A stretch of DNA of 64,000 nt from Oikopleura dioica (lineage: Eukaryota; Chordata; Appendicularia; Copelata; Oikopleuridae): the NCBI GenBank assembly GCA_907165135.1, contig OU015566.1:9594157-9658156 (forward strand). Direction: 5' to 3'. Positions within the stretch are counted from its first letter, which is position 1. Each line of letters starts with the position of its first letter. The notes below the pieces were generated by a model. It did no database searches. It was not told where the DNA came from and worked only from the letters and a program-made list of their open reading frames with translations. Positions 9,784 to 20,313 of this stretch are shown one piece after another. A program made the position numbers and the translations under genes.

Positions 9784-10681
9784 ATGGAAAAAGCGAATAA
9801 ACTCGCAACCCAACTTCGAAAGCAGTTCAATAACTTGTCAACCACAATGCTTATGACTGCATTGAAATACCAGGAGGAAGCAAATCATATCCCAGTTGAG
9901 CACGCAGATGAATTTACTGAGCTAACACGTAAGTAAAAAGTGAAAACATCGCTAATAGCTTTCCTGGAAAACTCGCTGACAGTCTCAACATTGACAACGA
10001 AGCCGTGGGCATCATTGAAAATCTTCTTCTCGCAGAAACAGACGACGAGCTCTCTCTTCACTCATCCAGCGAAGAAAGCGACTCCGAAGAAAGCGACTCT
10101 GAAGAAAGCGAGCCCGAGTCGACCTGGACTCAAGGTCACATTGTTGCTGACAGCGGTGAGCAGTACGGTTTGGTCTGCGACGCTTCTACTCAAACAGCTG
10201 ATTCTGGATATCTTTCCCTCATGGAAGACTACCCGATTGCCTCTCATGATCCCGTTTTCGACACAACTCCCGAAATCAGCCCCATTCAGCCAAGACTCAT
10301 GAGACTCAACGCAACTTCAACAGATCCTACACCAATGCTGATCGATATCCCTGATGATGTTTCCCTTGGAACGCTTTTCGAAGGCATGATTGAGCCAGAA
10401 AATCAAGACTATGTCACTCTTGAGGAGCTAGTTAATCAGCAATCTACAATGACCCCACCGAAAAGCCCAATGCTGATCGACATCCCTGATGGAATCTCTC
10501 CTCTGCAATCTGAAATGATGGATACTACAGCTTGTGTCACACCACCAAGAAAAATCAACCGCAACAAAAAAGCACGAAAGCCACGATGCGCTCGACGAAT
10601 CTTTCCAAGTAATATAACGCAAGCTTTCTTATCTAATTGCTTTTAGAAACTCCATACAAAAAGCAAGTTGAAACCGATTGA
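9784..10681 (+). CDS. acidic protein with repeated PMLIDIPD motif
   Basis: Three exons encode about 280 residues. The first intron, near 9933-9958, is short and its exact donor is inferred from frame; the second is about 10610-10646. After a helical N-terminus comes a Ser/Glu/Asp run, then two copies of PMLIDIPD separated by about 50 residues, then a basic C-terminus (KKARKPR). The phrase LFEGMIEPE recalls FEGMIQSK in the gene at 6151-7144. Such acidic Ser-rich proteins are common as viral or regulatory cargo, but no function can be assigned. It lies directly upstream of the polymerase in the same orientation. Confidence 0.6.
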
Positions 10682-10815
10682 AGATTCTCCTTTTCTGCCT
10701 GAAACTCTTTTACTGTCTTGATTTAACCTGCATTTCTCGCTCTATTAGACACAAATAAACACTGGTGAACTTTTTACTCGTTGAACTATGTCCTTCATCA
10801 GAATAAAACGCGCAG

Positions 10816-13800
10816 ATGATTGCAAAAGTTATGAGAAAATTCGATGTTACTTTTGAGGGTGTTTCCCCGTTCCTTTTTATAGGAGAATTATTCTTGAGCG
10901 AGACGCCTTATCAGATTTTTTACGACCAAGACGGCAATCTAAAGAGCACTGGCTTTAGAAATCACATTGCACAAATATCAACAGGCTGTCCTTATTCAAC
11001 AAAACAGGAATTTGAGAATCATTACAATCTTAGATTTATTGAAATTGAGCATTATCGAAGTAAGTTGATAAGATTCAAGAATGAAGCGTTTTGGTCGAAT
11101 AGAACTTGCTTTTATGAACAAAACGGCGATCGTTTTCTTGTGGTCTATCCCATTCTTTCTCTTGCTGAAAAACCTACATATGCTTGATAAACGTTTCGAC
11201 AAAATATCTGATTTTGCTATTGAAATGCCCGACTTAAAGTTCTTTAATTATCACGGTGTTTTTTCACATGATAACTATCTATCCATCGCGAAAGAAATTC
11301 GTCGTGAAATTTCGATTTATGCAAGATCAAATCAGAACCAAGAAAAGAAAAGAATGCGCTTCCAACGAGTTGGTCGATTCCGTGTAAAGGATCCCATCAG
11401 TGAGCCTCTCAATCTCTTCCTCAAACATGATGAACCAACAAGGATTTTCGTCATTTTCAATCATAAAGGTAGCTCTTTTCGTCCGTAAGAATTCTTTATT
11501 TTTTAAGTTATTGAATCCAATCTGTTTCGATGTGAAAATATCAATTGCAACTTGTCTTTCACAAGAAAGTTGGAACTCGAGCGCCATGACTGTTCCAGAG
11601 CTCGTCAAATAGAACCAAGTCTCAAACCGTACGGTAAAAACATCAATCCCCTTGTCGACATGATCGAGCTAGGCGTTTTGGATCGTAAATATTCAAAATA
11701 TCGAAAGACGTCATTTGGTATGTGCGTATTGAAACTAAAAAATTAAATGATTTCTAGTGAGCTTTGATATAGAAACTTACGAAAATCCGTTGAATGAAAA
11801 ACGACAAGAAACCGAAATCCACTCGTCTCTCAAACTGCTGTCAATTGGAATCGGGTCAAACTTTGGATACGAAAAATTCATAGCTCGCCAAGGAGACGAT
11901 TCAGATCACGCTCACAACATGGTTGAAGAATTTGTCTTTGCTCTCGAAGAGCTCTCTCAATCACCAGAAACTGCTCTACCTCTGGATTTTGACGTTGCTC
12001 TTGAAAAGCTTAATGAGCTTATTCAAAACGGTGAGTTTAATTTTATAAGCAAGTTTACATGACTTTATAGAGACAAGCATCAAGGAAAAAATGCGATTAT
12101 CATCTTTGCGAAATCAGTTCAAACAGTACTGCGTCATGAACGTCTTCGGATTCAATTCGGCAAAGTTTGATTTGGTTGTCTTGGCACCTTATCTCATCCC
12201 ATTACTCAAGGAAAGGTATCCAAAGTCTTTCAACGTAATTAAAAAGGGATCCTCCTTCTTTATCGTCTCAACAGAAAGATTTGTGTTCAAAGATGCCATG
12301 CTTTTCGGAGCACCGACAAGTTTGGCTGGCTATCTCAAACAGTCTGGAATCACAGAACAAAAATCAATCTGGCCATACGAGCTTTTTCATAGTGTCAATG
12401 ATATTCGAAATTGTTTTCAGTTTCCTAATTACGAGAGTTTTTTTTCGAATCTCAAAAGTTCCAATGTTGATTACGATGATTATTTGACAGAAATGAACAA
12501 ATTTGAAAGACTCAAAGCGCAAAATCCGCAAACAACAATGATGGACTGGCTCAAGCACTACAATATGCTAGATGTCAACCCTTTCGCCAAGGCAATCGCG
12601 ATTCAATTCGAAATCTTCCATGAAGCATTCGGAGTGGATCCATCCATGTGCAGTAGTCTACCGAAGTTTGCAATGATCTGCCTCTTTGATTTGTACTCAA
12701 AATCATCGCCATTGTCTTGTAAGTTGATAATATAGATTCTTTCCTCAGATTTTCAGTTTCTTTTGGTCCATCAAGCGCGGAAGAACATCAGTTGTTTCGT
12801 GACAATATTATGGGTGGACTCGTCAACGTATTTTCACGATACACAGAGCTACGAGAAGATGTTTCTGCTCCTCACAATGCAAAATTTGCTCCGAACGGAG
12901 ATAAATTTACGAAAATAATCTTTCTTGATTTCAATGCATTGTATCTCTATGCTCAGAATCAAGAAATGCCGACAACACCTGGTAATTATTCTTACTCAAT
13001 TTTATTTTAACTTATATAATAGGAATCCGCTGGATTCGTGATGGAAATCTGTTTCGAAAGCAGATCATGTCGAGTGGAAACAGTCTCGCTGCTCTTGAAT
13101 GGCTCACTTTCATCGACGAATACAGCCCGTTGCTGATAACCAATGATGGCAAACGCGTTCCACTAGAACATCAATACTACCGTGGCGAAAAACAACTTTT
13201 CGACTGGACGATCGACGGCTACGCTCTTGTTGATGGTACCGAGCTCTTCTTTGAGTTTCTTGGCTGCTACTACCACTCTTGCTGTCCGGAATGCAAGCCT
13301 GGACAGACAGATGAAAATTGGGAACAAAAGAAATCCTACCTTGAAAGTCGAGGACAGCTTATCTTCATTCATGAGTGCGAATGGAAAAGACTCTCTTATC
13401 GTCATTTCAAAAAACGATCTAAACATTGGGGACTGATGTTTCAGCGGCACAATGAAGAGGATCTTCTCGCTGAAATCAAGGATGACAATGTTTTTGGATT
13501 CATCGTCGCTGATATTCACTGTCCTGAAGAAATCGAGGCTAAAATCAAGCATCTCAACTTCCCTCCAGTTATACAGCGTATGACTATAACTGAGGATTTG
13601 GTCTCTCCATACATGAAAGAGCGAGCAAATGCAGCTGGTAGAAAGATTGAGCAGAACACCGTCGTTCAAACCTTTAACGGCACTCAGCAGCTGATATTGA
13701 CAAAAGTGGCAAAATTCTACATGGATCTTGGACTAAAAGTAAGAAATGTCTCCCGTTTTGTCCAGTATCGTGCTGATCGCTGTCTTGGGAACTTTTGCAA

Positions 13801-14818
13801 TACCATTACTGAAGGACGGATAAAATCGCTTGAGGAGAAAAACAAGTCACTTGCCCTTGCTTTCAAAACCGTCGGCAATTGGTATGTTACAGCAGCTGAT
13901 TTTCTAATAACTTTTTCTTTAGCGGCTACGGCAAGATGGGGGAGATTGTGGATCGTCCAAGGGTCAATTTTTGCAATGAAGATCAACTTGCGAGAGCTGT
14001 TCAAAAACCAAACTTCAAGTTTACGGAGCCGCTCACGAGGGAAGATGGAGATTACGAACTTTCACAAGTGACAGTAACACCTTCAAAAATCATGGACAAC
14101 AAACCAATCGTTCTCGCCGTCGCGATTCTTCAGCAATCGAAATTGTTATTTCTACGATTCGTCTATGATTTTCTATTCAAGTACCTCGAGGAAGGAAGTT
14201 TCAAGCTCAATTATTGCGACACTGATTCATTAGCGATCTGTGAGTTGAATACTTTTTCAAAATTTACATATTTGATAGCAACGACGAGGACGGCTCCATC
14301 GGGCGAAACGCGCAAATCCAAAATTGCATCGACTTTCTTGCCAATTGTGAAGCCGCATCTTCGAAAAGCCTTTTTACGAGAATGGCAGAACTGGTTTGTT
14401 TTAAAAGACACTCACCGTAATGAGAAAACTCCTGGTTTGATGAAAAGTATGAAACGCTCATTTCTTTAAAACTAACGTTTTTTAAGCGGAATGGGAAACA
14501 GACTGTGGTGCTCTTATAGCTCTTGGAAATAAACTCTACATCGGAATCGATCCTGAAACTGATGAAAAGAAGAGATCTACAAAAGGAATTCCTCACAATG
14601 TCGAAATCGAGTTCGAATCAATGCGAAAATGTTTGAAGGGCGAAGTTCTTGAAAACAATAATTTTGATCTCAAAACTCTGCGCCGTCAACCGTCAAATGG
14701 TTTAGTTTGCCGGACGAGTACTTCAAAGCGCCTGCTTAGTGACGTCTTTTTTAAGTTCTATGTTGAAGCCGATAAAATAACCTGTAAACCATTATCAAAA
14801 GATGGCAAGCTGCTTTGA
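10816..14818 (+). CDS. polB: protein-primed family B DNA polymerase (Polinton type)
   Basis: Replicative polymerase of the Polinton/Maverick (adintovirus-like) element, expected to copy its linear DNA by protein priming. Visible features in order: a zinc-finger-like segment (CENINCNLSF...H..C) near 11530-11600; exonuclease motif I as FDIET at about 11760; polymerase motif A as DFNALYLYAQ at about 12930; motif B ending CGYGKMG at about 13922; motif C as YCDTDS at about 14214. Eight GT-AG introns of 38-41 nt are supported by frame: 11469-11507, 11718-11757, 12031-12070, 12719-12756, 12982-13022, 13882-13922, 14240-14278 and 14447-14486. One frame break lies between 11081 and 11190, possibly a GA-AG intron, a +1 shift or an indel. 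Introns are unusual for this family. Function call is firm. Confidence 0.92.
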
Positions 14819-14877
14819 AAACTGATCATGTGTGACGCCTCTGTATAAAACTGAACTCTTTCTCAAAACTCAATAAA

Positions 14878-15423
14878 ATGCCTTTTAACCCAACTGAAAG
14901 ATCTGAGCTTTTGAAACTTACGAATTTATTTGGAAGCGAGCAACTCACTCTCGACGATGACGAGTATGCTTTCTTTGAGAGAATAGGAAATATGAGACAG
15001 CTGAGGAATTACTTGATCATCAATCCTCCAAAACCAAATCGGATCGTCGAAACTGCTGTTTTGATTCTGCTCGTTGATGATCAATTTGCACTGACCGAAG
15101 TTTTAAACGCTCTCAACGAGTTTCTCAATCCTCCGTACCGGCTGCTCATTGACTTTTCCTTTTTACTTGAAAAACCAGATGCGATAGATGAAGAGAGTCG
15201 ATTCCGATACTCTTGGGCTCAAATGAGTACCAGCTTACCTCTCGACATCAATCTTATCAAAGATGACATATCTTTCGAAAAACTCTTGACAGAGCTTCCT
15301 TCAATGCCTGAAATTCCTGACATTGTTGCACGATCTCATTCCAACCAGAGTCATTATAACGAGTCTGGATATCAGCTCCGAAAAATTCTAACCTGCAACA
15401 TATTCATAACCAAATTTGAGTAG
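14878..15423 (+). CDS. hypothetical protein downstream of the polymerase
   Basis: Intronless frame of 181 residues starting 59 nt after the polymerase stop, same strand. It is mostly helical, with alternating acidic and hydrophobic stretches, and has no Cys/His cluster, signal peptide or transmembrane segment. I do not recognise it. Its position makes it an element gene of unknown role. Confidence 0.65.
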   Translation: MPFNPTERSELLKLTNLFGSEQLTLDDDEYAFFERIGNMRQLRNYLIINPPKPNRIVETAVLILLVDDQFALTEVLNALNEFLNPPYRLLIDFSFLLEKPDAIDEESRFRYSWAQMSTSLPLDINLIKDDISFEKLLTELPSMPEIPDIVARSHSNQSHYNESGYQLRKILTCNIFITKFE

Positions 15424-15545
15424 AAATTTTATTTCTGAAAATAACACCGAAATAAAGAAAAGAAATTTCAGAACCGCAGTAATTTGTAAGAGCAGAAAAC
15501 ACAAGCACAGAGCATGGTAATCGAGAGAGTCGGAATCAGGAGATT

Positions 15546-15827
15546 TTAGTCGGAGTAGCTTGTCCAGTCCATGTTGTCGAGGACGAAGTCGTAGAAAGTA
15601 AGGTTATTCCGGATGTCAAATTCTGTCTGAGTTCTTTTTCCAATGATGCAGACGCCAATTTCTCCGGCGATGAGATCCGGGAGGGCATTATCAAGTTCTT
15701 CCTTCTTGAAAAACTTTTTCAGTTTCATCAGCTCCCGTCGATTGTCAGAAGTTCCAGTGATCGTGACGAAAAATCCGTACTGTTTGGCAACTCGGACGGA
15801 AAAAGAAATAACTTGAAATTTGGTCAT
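15546..15827 (-). CDS. small hypothetical protein, convergent with 14878-15423
   Basis: Intronless frame of 93 residues with a basic, strand-like N-terminal half and an acidic C-terminal end (DFVLDNMDW). Its upstream region on the minus strand holds a TATA-like tatatttaa at about 15884-15892. The neighbouring frames converge here, dividing the element into a rightward polymerase side and a mainly leftward structural side. No family recognised. Confidence 0.5.
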   Translation of the reverse strand: MTKFQVISFSVRVAKQYGFFVTITGTSDNRRELMKLKKFFKKEELDNALPDLIAGEIGVCIIGKRTQTEFDIRNNLTFYDFVLDNMDWTSYSD

Positions 15828-16181
15828 TTTCGTTTGTTTTTTCAGTTTTCTGAATTTTGATGAGTCTACTGAGATGGGTACCGCTTAAATATATTTCAAT
15901 TCATGCTCTAGTAGATTTGACCTTTTACCCGTGAAATATCAATTAGCAATATCAAGATGTAAAAGAATCTACCGATTCTGAGAACCAGATGTAGATACGG
16001 CTATTATTGTTACACATGTCTTAGAAAGCAGATGCAACCATGCAGATAGCGGAAGCAGCGGCTGTGGGAACTCCAGATTTTAATCCGATTACTATCAGCC
16101 GGACGTACATTGGCGCCATCTTAGCGCTAGACTAAGTTCTCCATATTTAACTCCACCCAAAACACGAAACTCCATCAAATT

Positions 16182-16763
16182 ATGTCAAATCTAACAAACC
16201 AAAAGCCTCTTGTCGGCTTCAACACTCGAGCAAACGTCGTCTATCGCAGCAAGAGTCCTTGGTCTCAGACCATCTACGCAGAACCTATCTACGAAGAACC
16301 TCCAAGCCCTATCTACGACCCAAACCATCCCGACTACGACGCTTCAGTCTACGACATGCACATTTCAGGAGATCTGACTTACAATCCTGTCAGCCCAGTC
16401 TACCAACCCGACGACGCTTCCTCTGCCAGTGACTTCTCCGACAGCGACTCCTCTGACAACGACTCTTCTGAGAGCGATTCTTCCGACAGCAACTCCTCCG
16501 ACAGCGACTCCTCCGACAGCGATTCATCCGACGACGACTCCTCCGAAGACGATGTCATCACAATCTCAGACGACGATCACATTACAATCTCAGATGACGA
16601 TGTCATCATGATTTCCGATGATTCAATCATTAGCGTCTCTGATGAGGAGCCAATGGAGATTGACGACGAGCCCGTGCAAGGCTGCGAAGAATGGGAAACA
16701 GCTCGGCAACGCTTCATCCAGCATCACATTGACATGGGCAACATCCGAACAGAAACCGACTAA
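16182..16763 (+). CDS. Ser/Asp-repeat acidic protein
   Basis: Intronless frame of 193 residues. The N-terminal half is Tyr/Pro-rich with repeated PIYEEP/PIYDP phrases. Then comes a long (SD)n run made of near-perfect 9-12 nt units (gacagcgactcctcc), then repeated ISDDD units. A TATA-like catatttaac lies about 35 bp upstream. The PIY..P repeats could be docking or late-domain-like motifs, which is inference only. It may interact with the capsid or host chromatin. Confidence 0.6.
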   Translation: MSNLTNQKPLVGFNTRANVVYRSKSPWSQTIYAEPIYEEPPSPIYDPNHPDYDASVYDMHISGDLTYNPVSPVYQPDDASSASDFSDSDSSDNDSSESDSSDSNSSDSDSSDSDSSDDDSSEDDVITISDDDHITISDDDVIMISDDSIISVSDEEPMEIDDEPVQGCEEWETARQRFIQHHIDMGNIRTETD

Positions 16764-16891
16764 TTTTTCCTCCTCTACTCTCATACTTCACCTTAGATTA
16801 CTGTTTTTCTATTGCTGTGCTTAACCTGCTGTAAATTTTGTCTTTGTAATAAAACACCAAAAACCTTAAAATTCAGTGTTTTTATTGACAG

Positions 16892-18176
16892 TTAAAGAAC
16901 TTCTTTTTCGACAGAACCATGCTCGTCGATAGTGATTTTTACAGAGTGACATGACCAAATTACAAGCGTTTGATTTTCCGATGGATTTTCTTTGAAATCA
17001 AGAACGAGATTCAACCATCCTTGCGTTTCTTCTGCTCCAGAAAACTCATGCGCAAAAATTGCTGATTTTTTGAATTGGTCAAGTGACAAGGCAACTCCTG
17101 AAGTCGTCGATACAAGTCTATCAATAACATCCATAAGACGAAAATATGGCCAAATCGGAAGCTCATTCGTTATTTTCTTAATAAAAAATAAGTTTTGAAA
17201 ACAATGGTGATAACTACCATCGGGAATCCCAAGCAAGATTGACCATTCAGAGTCAAATTGACGTTTTGCAAGTCTTCATGAAATGCGAATCTTGTCGTCT
17301 CTCGATTAAGTGACCCTTGAAAGGACTCAGTATCCGTGAGCGCAAAGAAGAGGACATCAGGCGTGTTTCCTCCCTTGATATTATGAAGGGTGATATTTGA
17401 CGTGTTGGCAGGTAAGTCTCTGGTGGAAACAGTAATTTCCTGGTACTTGTATGAAATCGGCTTCGACTTGATTCGAGAAAAATAGTTGCGCATCGAAGGA
17501 CTTGTTACATATTCACAGAGAGCATAACAATCTTTTATTTCAAGAGGTTTTCCCTTATGAACAGCTGTGGCTGGGGTTGATCCTATGTAAACCGTAGAAA
17601 ACTCCGAATTGAGTCGGTTGAATTTGAGTTTCATCGTTGTATTCAATGGCAGTGGCTTGTTATCCAAGCAGAATCCGTTACTTGGAAAAAATACAAGCTC
17701 GTACACATAATAATCGCCATCCTGAGCGCACTGTGGACGTCGTAATGTTTGCAGCAGTTCTTTATCAGATTTCCTTTCCAAGTAGTCGTAGACTTCGTGG
17801 TCGTAATAGCCTTCAATCTGATACGCTGTCGAAACATAGTCTCGATTAAAATTCCCAAATTTAGTCATGTAATCAGCAAGAAAGTATTCGCAACTAAAAT
17901 AATTCAGCAAAATTAAACAAGTTCATCTTACGTTGTCTTTGAGCTTGAAATAAGCTGCGAGTTGATCTCAACTTCCATCACACCGAATTGCTTAGCTGCA
18001 AATCCATTACTTGGAATATAATCTTTATGAAGCGAAATCGTCATATGAATCGCGATTTTGTTTTTCAGCAAAAATAAGTTCGGGTCGCTTTCAAACTCGA
18101 ACGTAAGAATCTCTGAAGATTGAAGATCCTTCGGAAAATGTTTTTTAAGGACGCGAGTGTCATATTTATCCTCCAT
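16892..18176 (-). CDS. MCP: major capsid protein, double jelly-roll type
   Basis: Predicted hexon-like capsid subunit of the Polinton/adintovirus particle. Three exons: 17932-18176, about 17228-17896 and 16892-17187, with GT-AG introns of about 36-41 nt. The C-terminal half shows the usual capsid signature: a hydrophobic strand (VLFFALTDTESFQGS) followed by F.F..LQNVNLTLNG. The total, about 400 residues, is on the short side for this family. It lies just downstream of the protease in the leftward structural-gene row. The assignment rests on order, size and strand pattern, so a fold comparison is needed to exclude the other capsid class. Confidence 0.72.
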
Positions 18177-18227
18177 TTTTCTAAAAATTAAAGATATTAT
18201 TTACTTAAAAAGAGAGTTTATTAGAGT

Positions 18228-18647
18228 TCACCACAATTTGTAAAGAAGAGACAAAAGTATAGCATCATTGTTGGAAAGTGTACGAGAAAACAAAGAAACT
18301 GCTGCAGATAATGAATGAGATTGACGGTACAGAATAAAAAAACATGAATATAAACCACAGAAATAAGATTTGTTTGGCTGTATTTTTCGTATTTTACGCA
18401 CAGGCTTGGATAACAAGAATTTTTTTATAGTTTCTGGATAATTTGCAAGATTAAGACTGTCATAAACTTCAATACTATTCTCGTCTTCACGAATTGCAAA
18501 CCAGTGGGTACCTTTCTGATTTGAATTATCAGTATTGAGAATAAAGAAGGAAGGAAACGATGTGCATTTTGGAATCGCGTCACATGGAAACGATCCTATG
18601 AAATTTTGCACACGCTGAAGTCTTTTGACAATAAGAAACTCACTCAT
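18228..18647 (-). CDS. PRO: adenain-like cysteine protease (maturation protease)
   Basis: Capsid-maturation protease of the ULP/adenain clan. Visible: catalytic His in GTHWFA, the acidic residue in EVYDSL, the Gln of the oxyanion hole in QPNKS, and catalytic Cys in FCGLYSCFF, in the correct order and spacing. The frame is open to 18758, but the ATG at 18647 is preferred. It overlaps the stop of the upstream basic protein by 4 nt (ATGA), and the region before it reads as the basic protein in another frame. Length from that start is 139 residues. It is followed 51 nt later by the capsid gene. Confidence 0.88.
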   Translation of the reverse strand: MSEFLIVKRLQRVQNFIGSFPCDAIPKCTSFPSFFILNTDNSNQKGTHWFAIREDENSIEVYDSLNLANYPETIKKFLLSKPVRKIRKIQPNKSYFCGLYSCFFILYRQSHSLSAAVSLFSRTLSNNDAILLSLLYKLW

Positions 18648-18844
18648 CGTCTTCTCTTTTTCGATCGCTTCTTGGATCTTTTGGAAACGTTTGTTTTTTG
18701 AGTATTTCTTTTTTTCTTTGATGATTTTTTGACTCCGTTTGACATGCTTGGAGACCATTTTCGTTTACTTTTTCCTTCACCAGTTTGCTGAATAGGGGTC
18801 CAGATTTTGCGTCGGTTCTGAAGAGCTTTATTGATCTTTGCCAT
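18644..18844 (-). CDS. small Lys/Arg-rich protein, possible DNA-condensing core protein
   Basis: Frame of 66 residues, almost one-third Lys/Arg, ending SKRSKKRSKKRRR. It starts inside the end of the minor capsid gene (17-nt overlap) and stops in an ATGA overlap with the protease start. Size, charge and position recall the small basic core proteins of adenoviruses, but there is no sequence homology I can name. It is often overlooked because part of it lies in another frame of the longer protease reading. Confidence 0.6.
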   Translation of the reverse strand: MAKINKALQNRRKIWTPIQQTGEGKSKRKWSPSMSNGVKKSSKKKRNTQKTNVSKRSKKRSKKRRR

Positions 18845-19208
18845 TCGTCTCTCTTATCAGAATCTGGATAAAAATCTCGGAAAATTCAATAGCTCCTGTC
18901 TTCACTTTGAGTTCGAAGCAAGTGGCACCAAGCTGATTAGTTCGCAGCGGATGGAAAACTGTAGGATTGCCTGAGGTCATCTTGAAAAATCGAGCTCCAT
19001 AAAGAACTAACATCGATAGAGTGTACGGCTTTGGTCCAGGAAGAGCTTTTATTCCGTTGTAGAGAACCTCTATCAGCGAATATGTTACTTGTTCCGGTTC
19101 GATGATCCCGCATATGTTGAGTATCCCGATTTCATAGTTTTTGTTTTCATCTAGCACAATATCTGGAAGTTTCAAGGGAGTTTTATTTCCGTAAAGACTC
19201 AAAATCAT
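18828..19208 (-). CDS. mCP: minor capsid (penton-like) protein, single jelly-roll
   Basis: Frame of 126 residues rich in beta strands, starting SLYGNKTPLKLPD and followed by YEIGILNI. This resembles the N-terminal strand pattern of Polinton penton-like proteins. It overlaps the integrase stop by 26 nt and the basic protein start by 17 nt. The position between integrase and protease supports the call. The sequence alone is weakly diagnostic, and the length is short for a full penton. Confidence 0.6.
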   Translation of the reverse strand: MILSLYGNKTPLKLPDIVLDENKNYEIGILNICGIIEPEQVTYSLIEVLYNGIKALPGPKPYTLSMLVLYGARFFKMTSGNPTVFHPLRTNQLGATCFELKVKTGAIEFSEIFIQILIRETNGKDQ

Positions 19209-20313
19209 CAGCGACTTTGTTTAATTCGTAAAAGTATTTGATCCCTTCTTGTCGATTTCCTTCCAAATCTCCTATTTTATACCAGACAACTCCTGCTCTT
19301 TGTCGAACGTCAATAATTTTGTAAAGCTCAGTCGACCAGTTTTGTTTATAACCCTTATCGAAAATCTCTTTTTTCAGCTTGACTCTGACAATATTTCCAA
19401 TTTTTAGTTTTGGAGATGTGACGTCGTTGATGTCTGGAAAGAGACTGGCAAAAACTTGTTTTCGATTTGACTCGTTCACATCCTTTGGCGCCATCTTTAT
19501 TGATGAATGAGGAGTTGAGTTGTAACCCTTAACCACTTGATCAAGAAAGTCAATCCATTTTTTTGACTTGTTTTTCACCATACATTTTTCGAGCCTTTCT
19601 TTTATAGTACGATTCGCTCGCTCAGCAATCGACGCTTTTAATGGGGTTTTTATGCTGTAGTGATGAATGCCATAGCGTTCGTAAATTAATTTTGCCTTGT
19701 CATTGTAAAACTCAAGTCCTTGATCCGTGATAAGAGAGTTAGGCCAAGCGGTAAAATCTTGAAAAATATCGTTAAGACAGTTTGCGGTTGTCGTTTTGTC
19801 TTTATTCTTCATAGGTCTCGCCCAGATAAATTTTGTAAAGCAATCGATCATCAACAAGATAAATTTATAGCCATGATTATGATAGGGGTCTTTTTGATAT
19901 TCAATAAGATCTGCCATGAAGATTTGAAATGGGTATTTCACGATGATTCGACGACGGGGAAATATTTTCTTGACAATCCGACGATGAGTGCTGTGGATTT
20001 TATTCTGACGAAGAAAATCCGCTATTTTCGCTGTAAACGCTGGAGGATTTTCGACGTTTTCGTAAAGTTCTTTGATCGTCTGACTCGGTTGCGGTTGAGC
20101 TGTCGCTATCTGAGGAGTAATATTTTCGTTGCTTTTTGGGTTTTCTTTCGCGCTTTCGTCTCTTCTTTGTTGATTTTGTGTATCTTTTTGTTCTTTTTCT
20201 TTGCGTTTCAACCGGTTCTTCAGCCGAGCAGCTCGTGTCGTCGGTAAAGCTGTCGATTTCTGAGAAATCTCTTTTACGCGACCTTTCGCAGCTCTGTTTG
20301 ATCTCGTCCTCAT
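19183..20313 (-). CDS. INT: retroviral-type integrase (c-integrase) of Polinton
   Basis: Integrates the element. Basic N-terminal region, then the RVE core: first Asp in MADLIEYQ, second Asp in LITDQGLEFY and Glu in SIAERANRTIKERL, 35 residues apart (the D,D-35-E pattern). The C-terminal part (LKIGNIVRVKL...W..ELYKI) looks like the SH3/chromo-like tail. 376 residues, intronless. Its first 314 nt overlap the ATPase gene in a different frame, so the Lys/Arg/Ser-rich ends of both proteins share DNA. Confidence 0.93.
   Translation of the reverse strand: MRTRSNRAAKGRVKEISQKSTALPTTRAARLKNRLKRKEKEQKDTQNQQRRDESAKENPKSNENITPQIATAQPQPSQTIKELYENVENPPAFTAKIADFLRQNKIHSTHRRIVKKIFPRRRIIVKYPFQIFMADLIEYQKDPYHNHGYKFILLMIDCFTKFIWARPMKNKDKTTTANCLNDIFQDFTAWPNSLITDQGLEFYNDKAKLIYERYGIHHYSIKTPLKASIAERANRTIKERLEKCMVKNKSKKWIDFLDQVVKGYNSTPHSSIKMAPKDVNESNRKQVFASLFPDINDVTSPKLKIGNIVRVKLKKEIFDKGYKQNWSTELYKIIDVRQRAGVVWYKIGDLEGNRQEGIKYFYELNKVADDFESLRK

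Noticed and set aside
13163-13669. 168-codon minus-strand frame opposite the polymerase
   Set aside because: Shadow of a conserved polymerase exon with no features of its own.
19720-20247. 175-codon plus-strand frame opposite the integrase
   Set aside because: Shadow frame; the integrase motifs on the minus strand explain the region.
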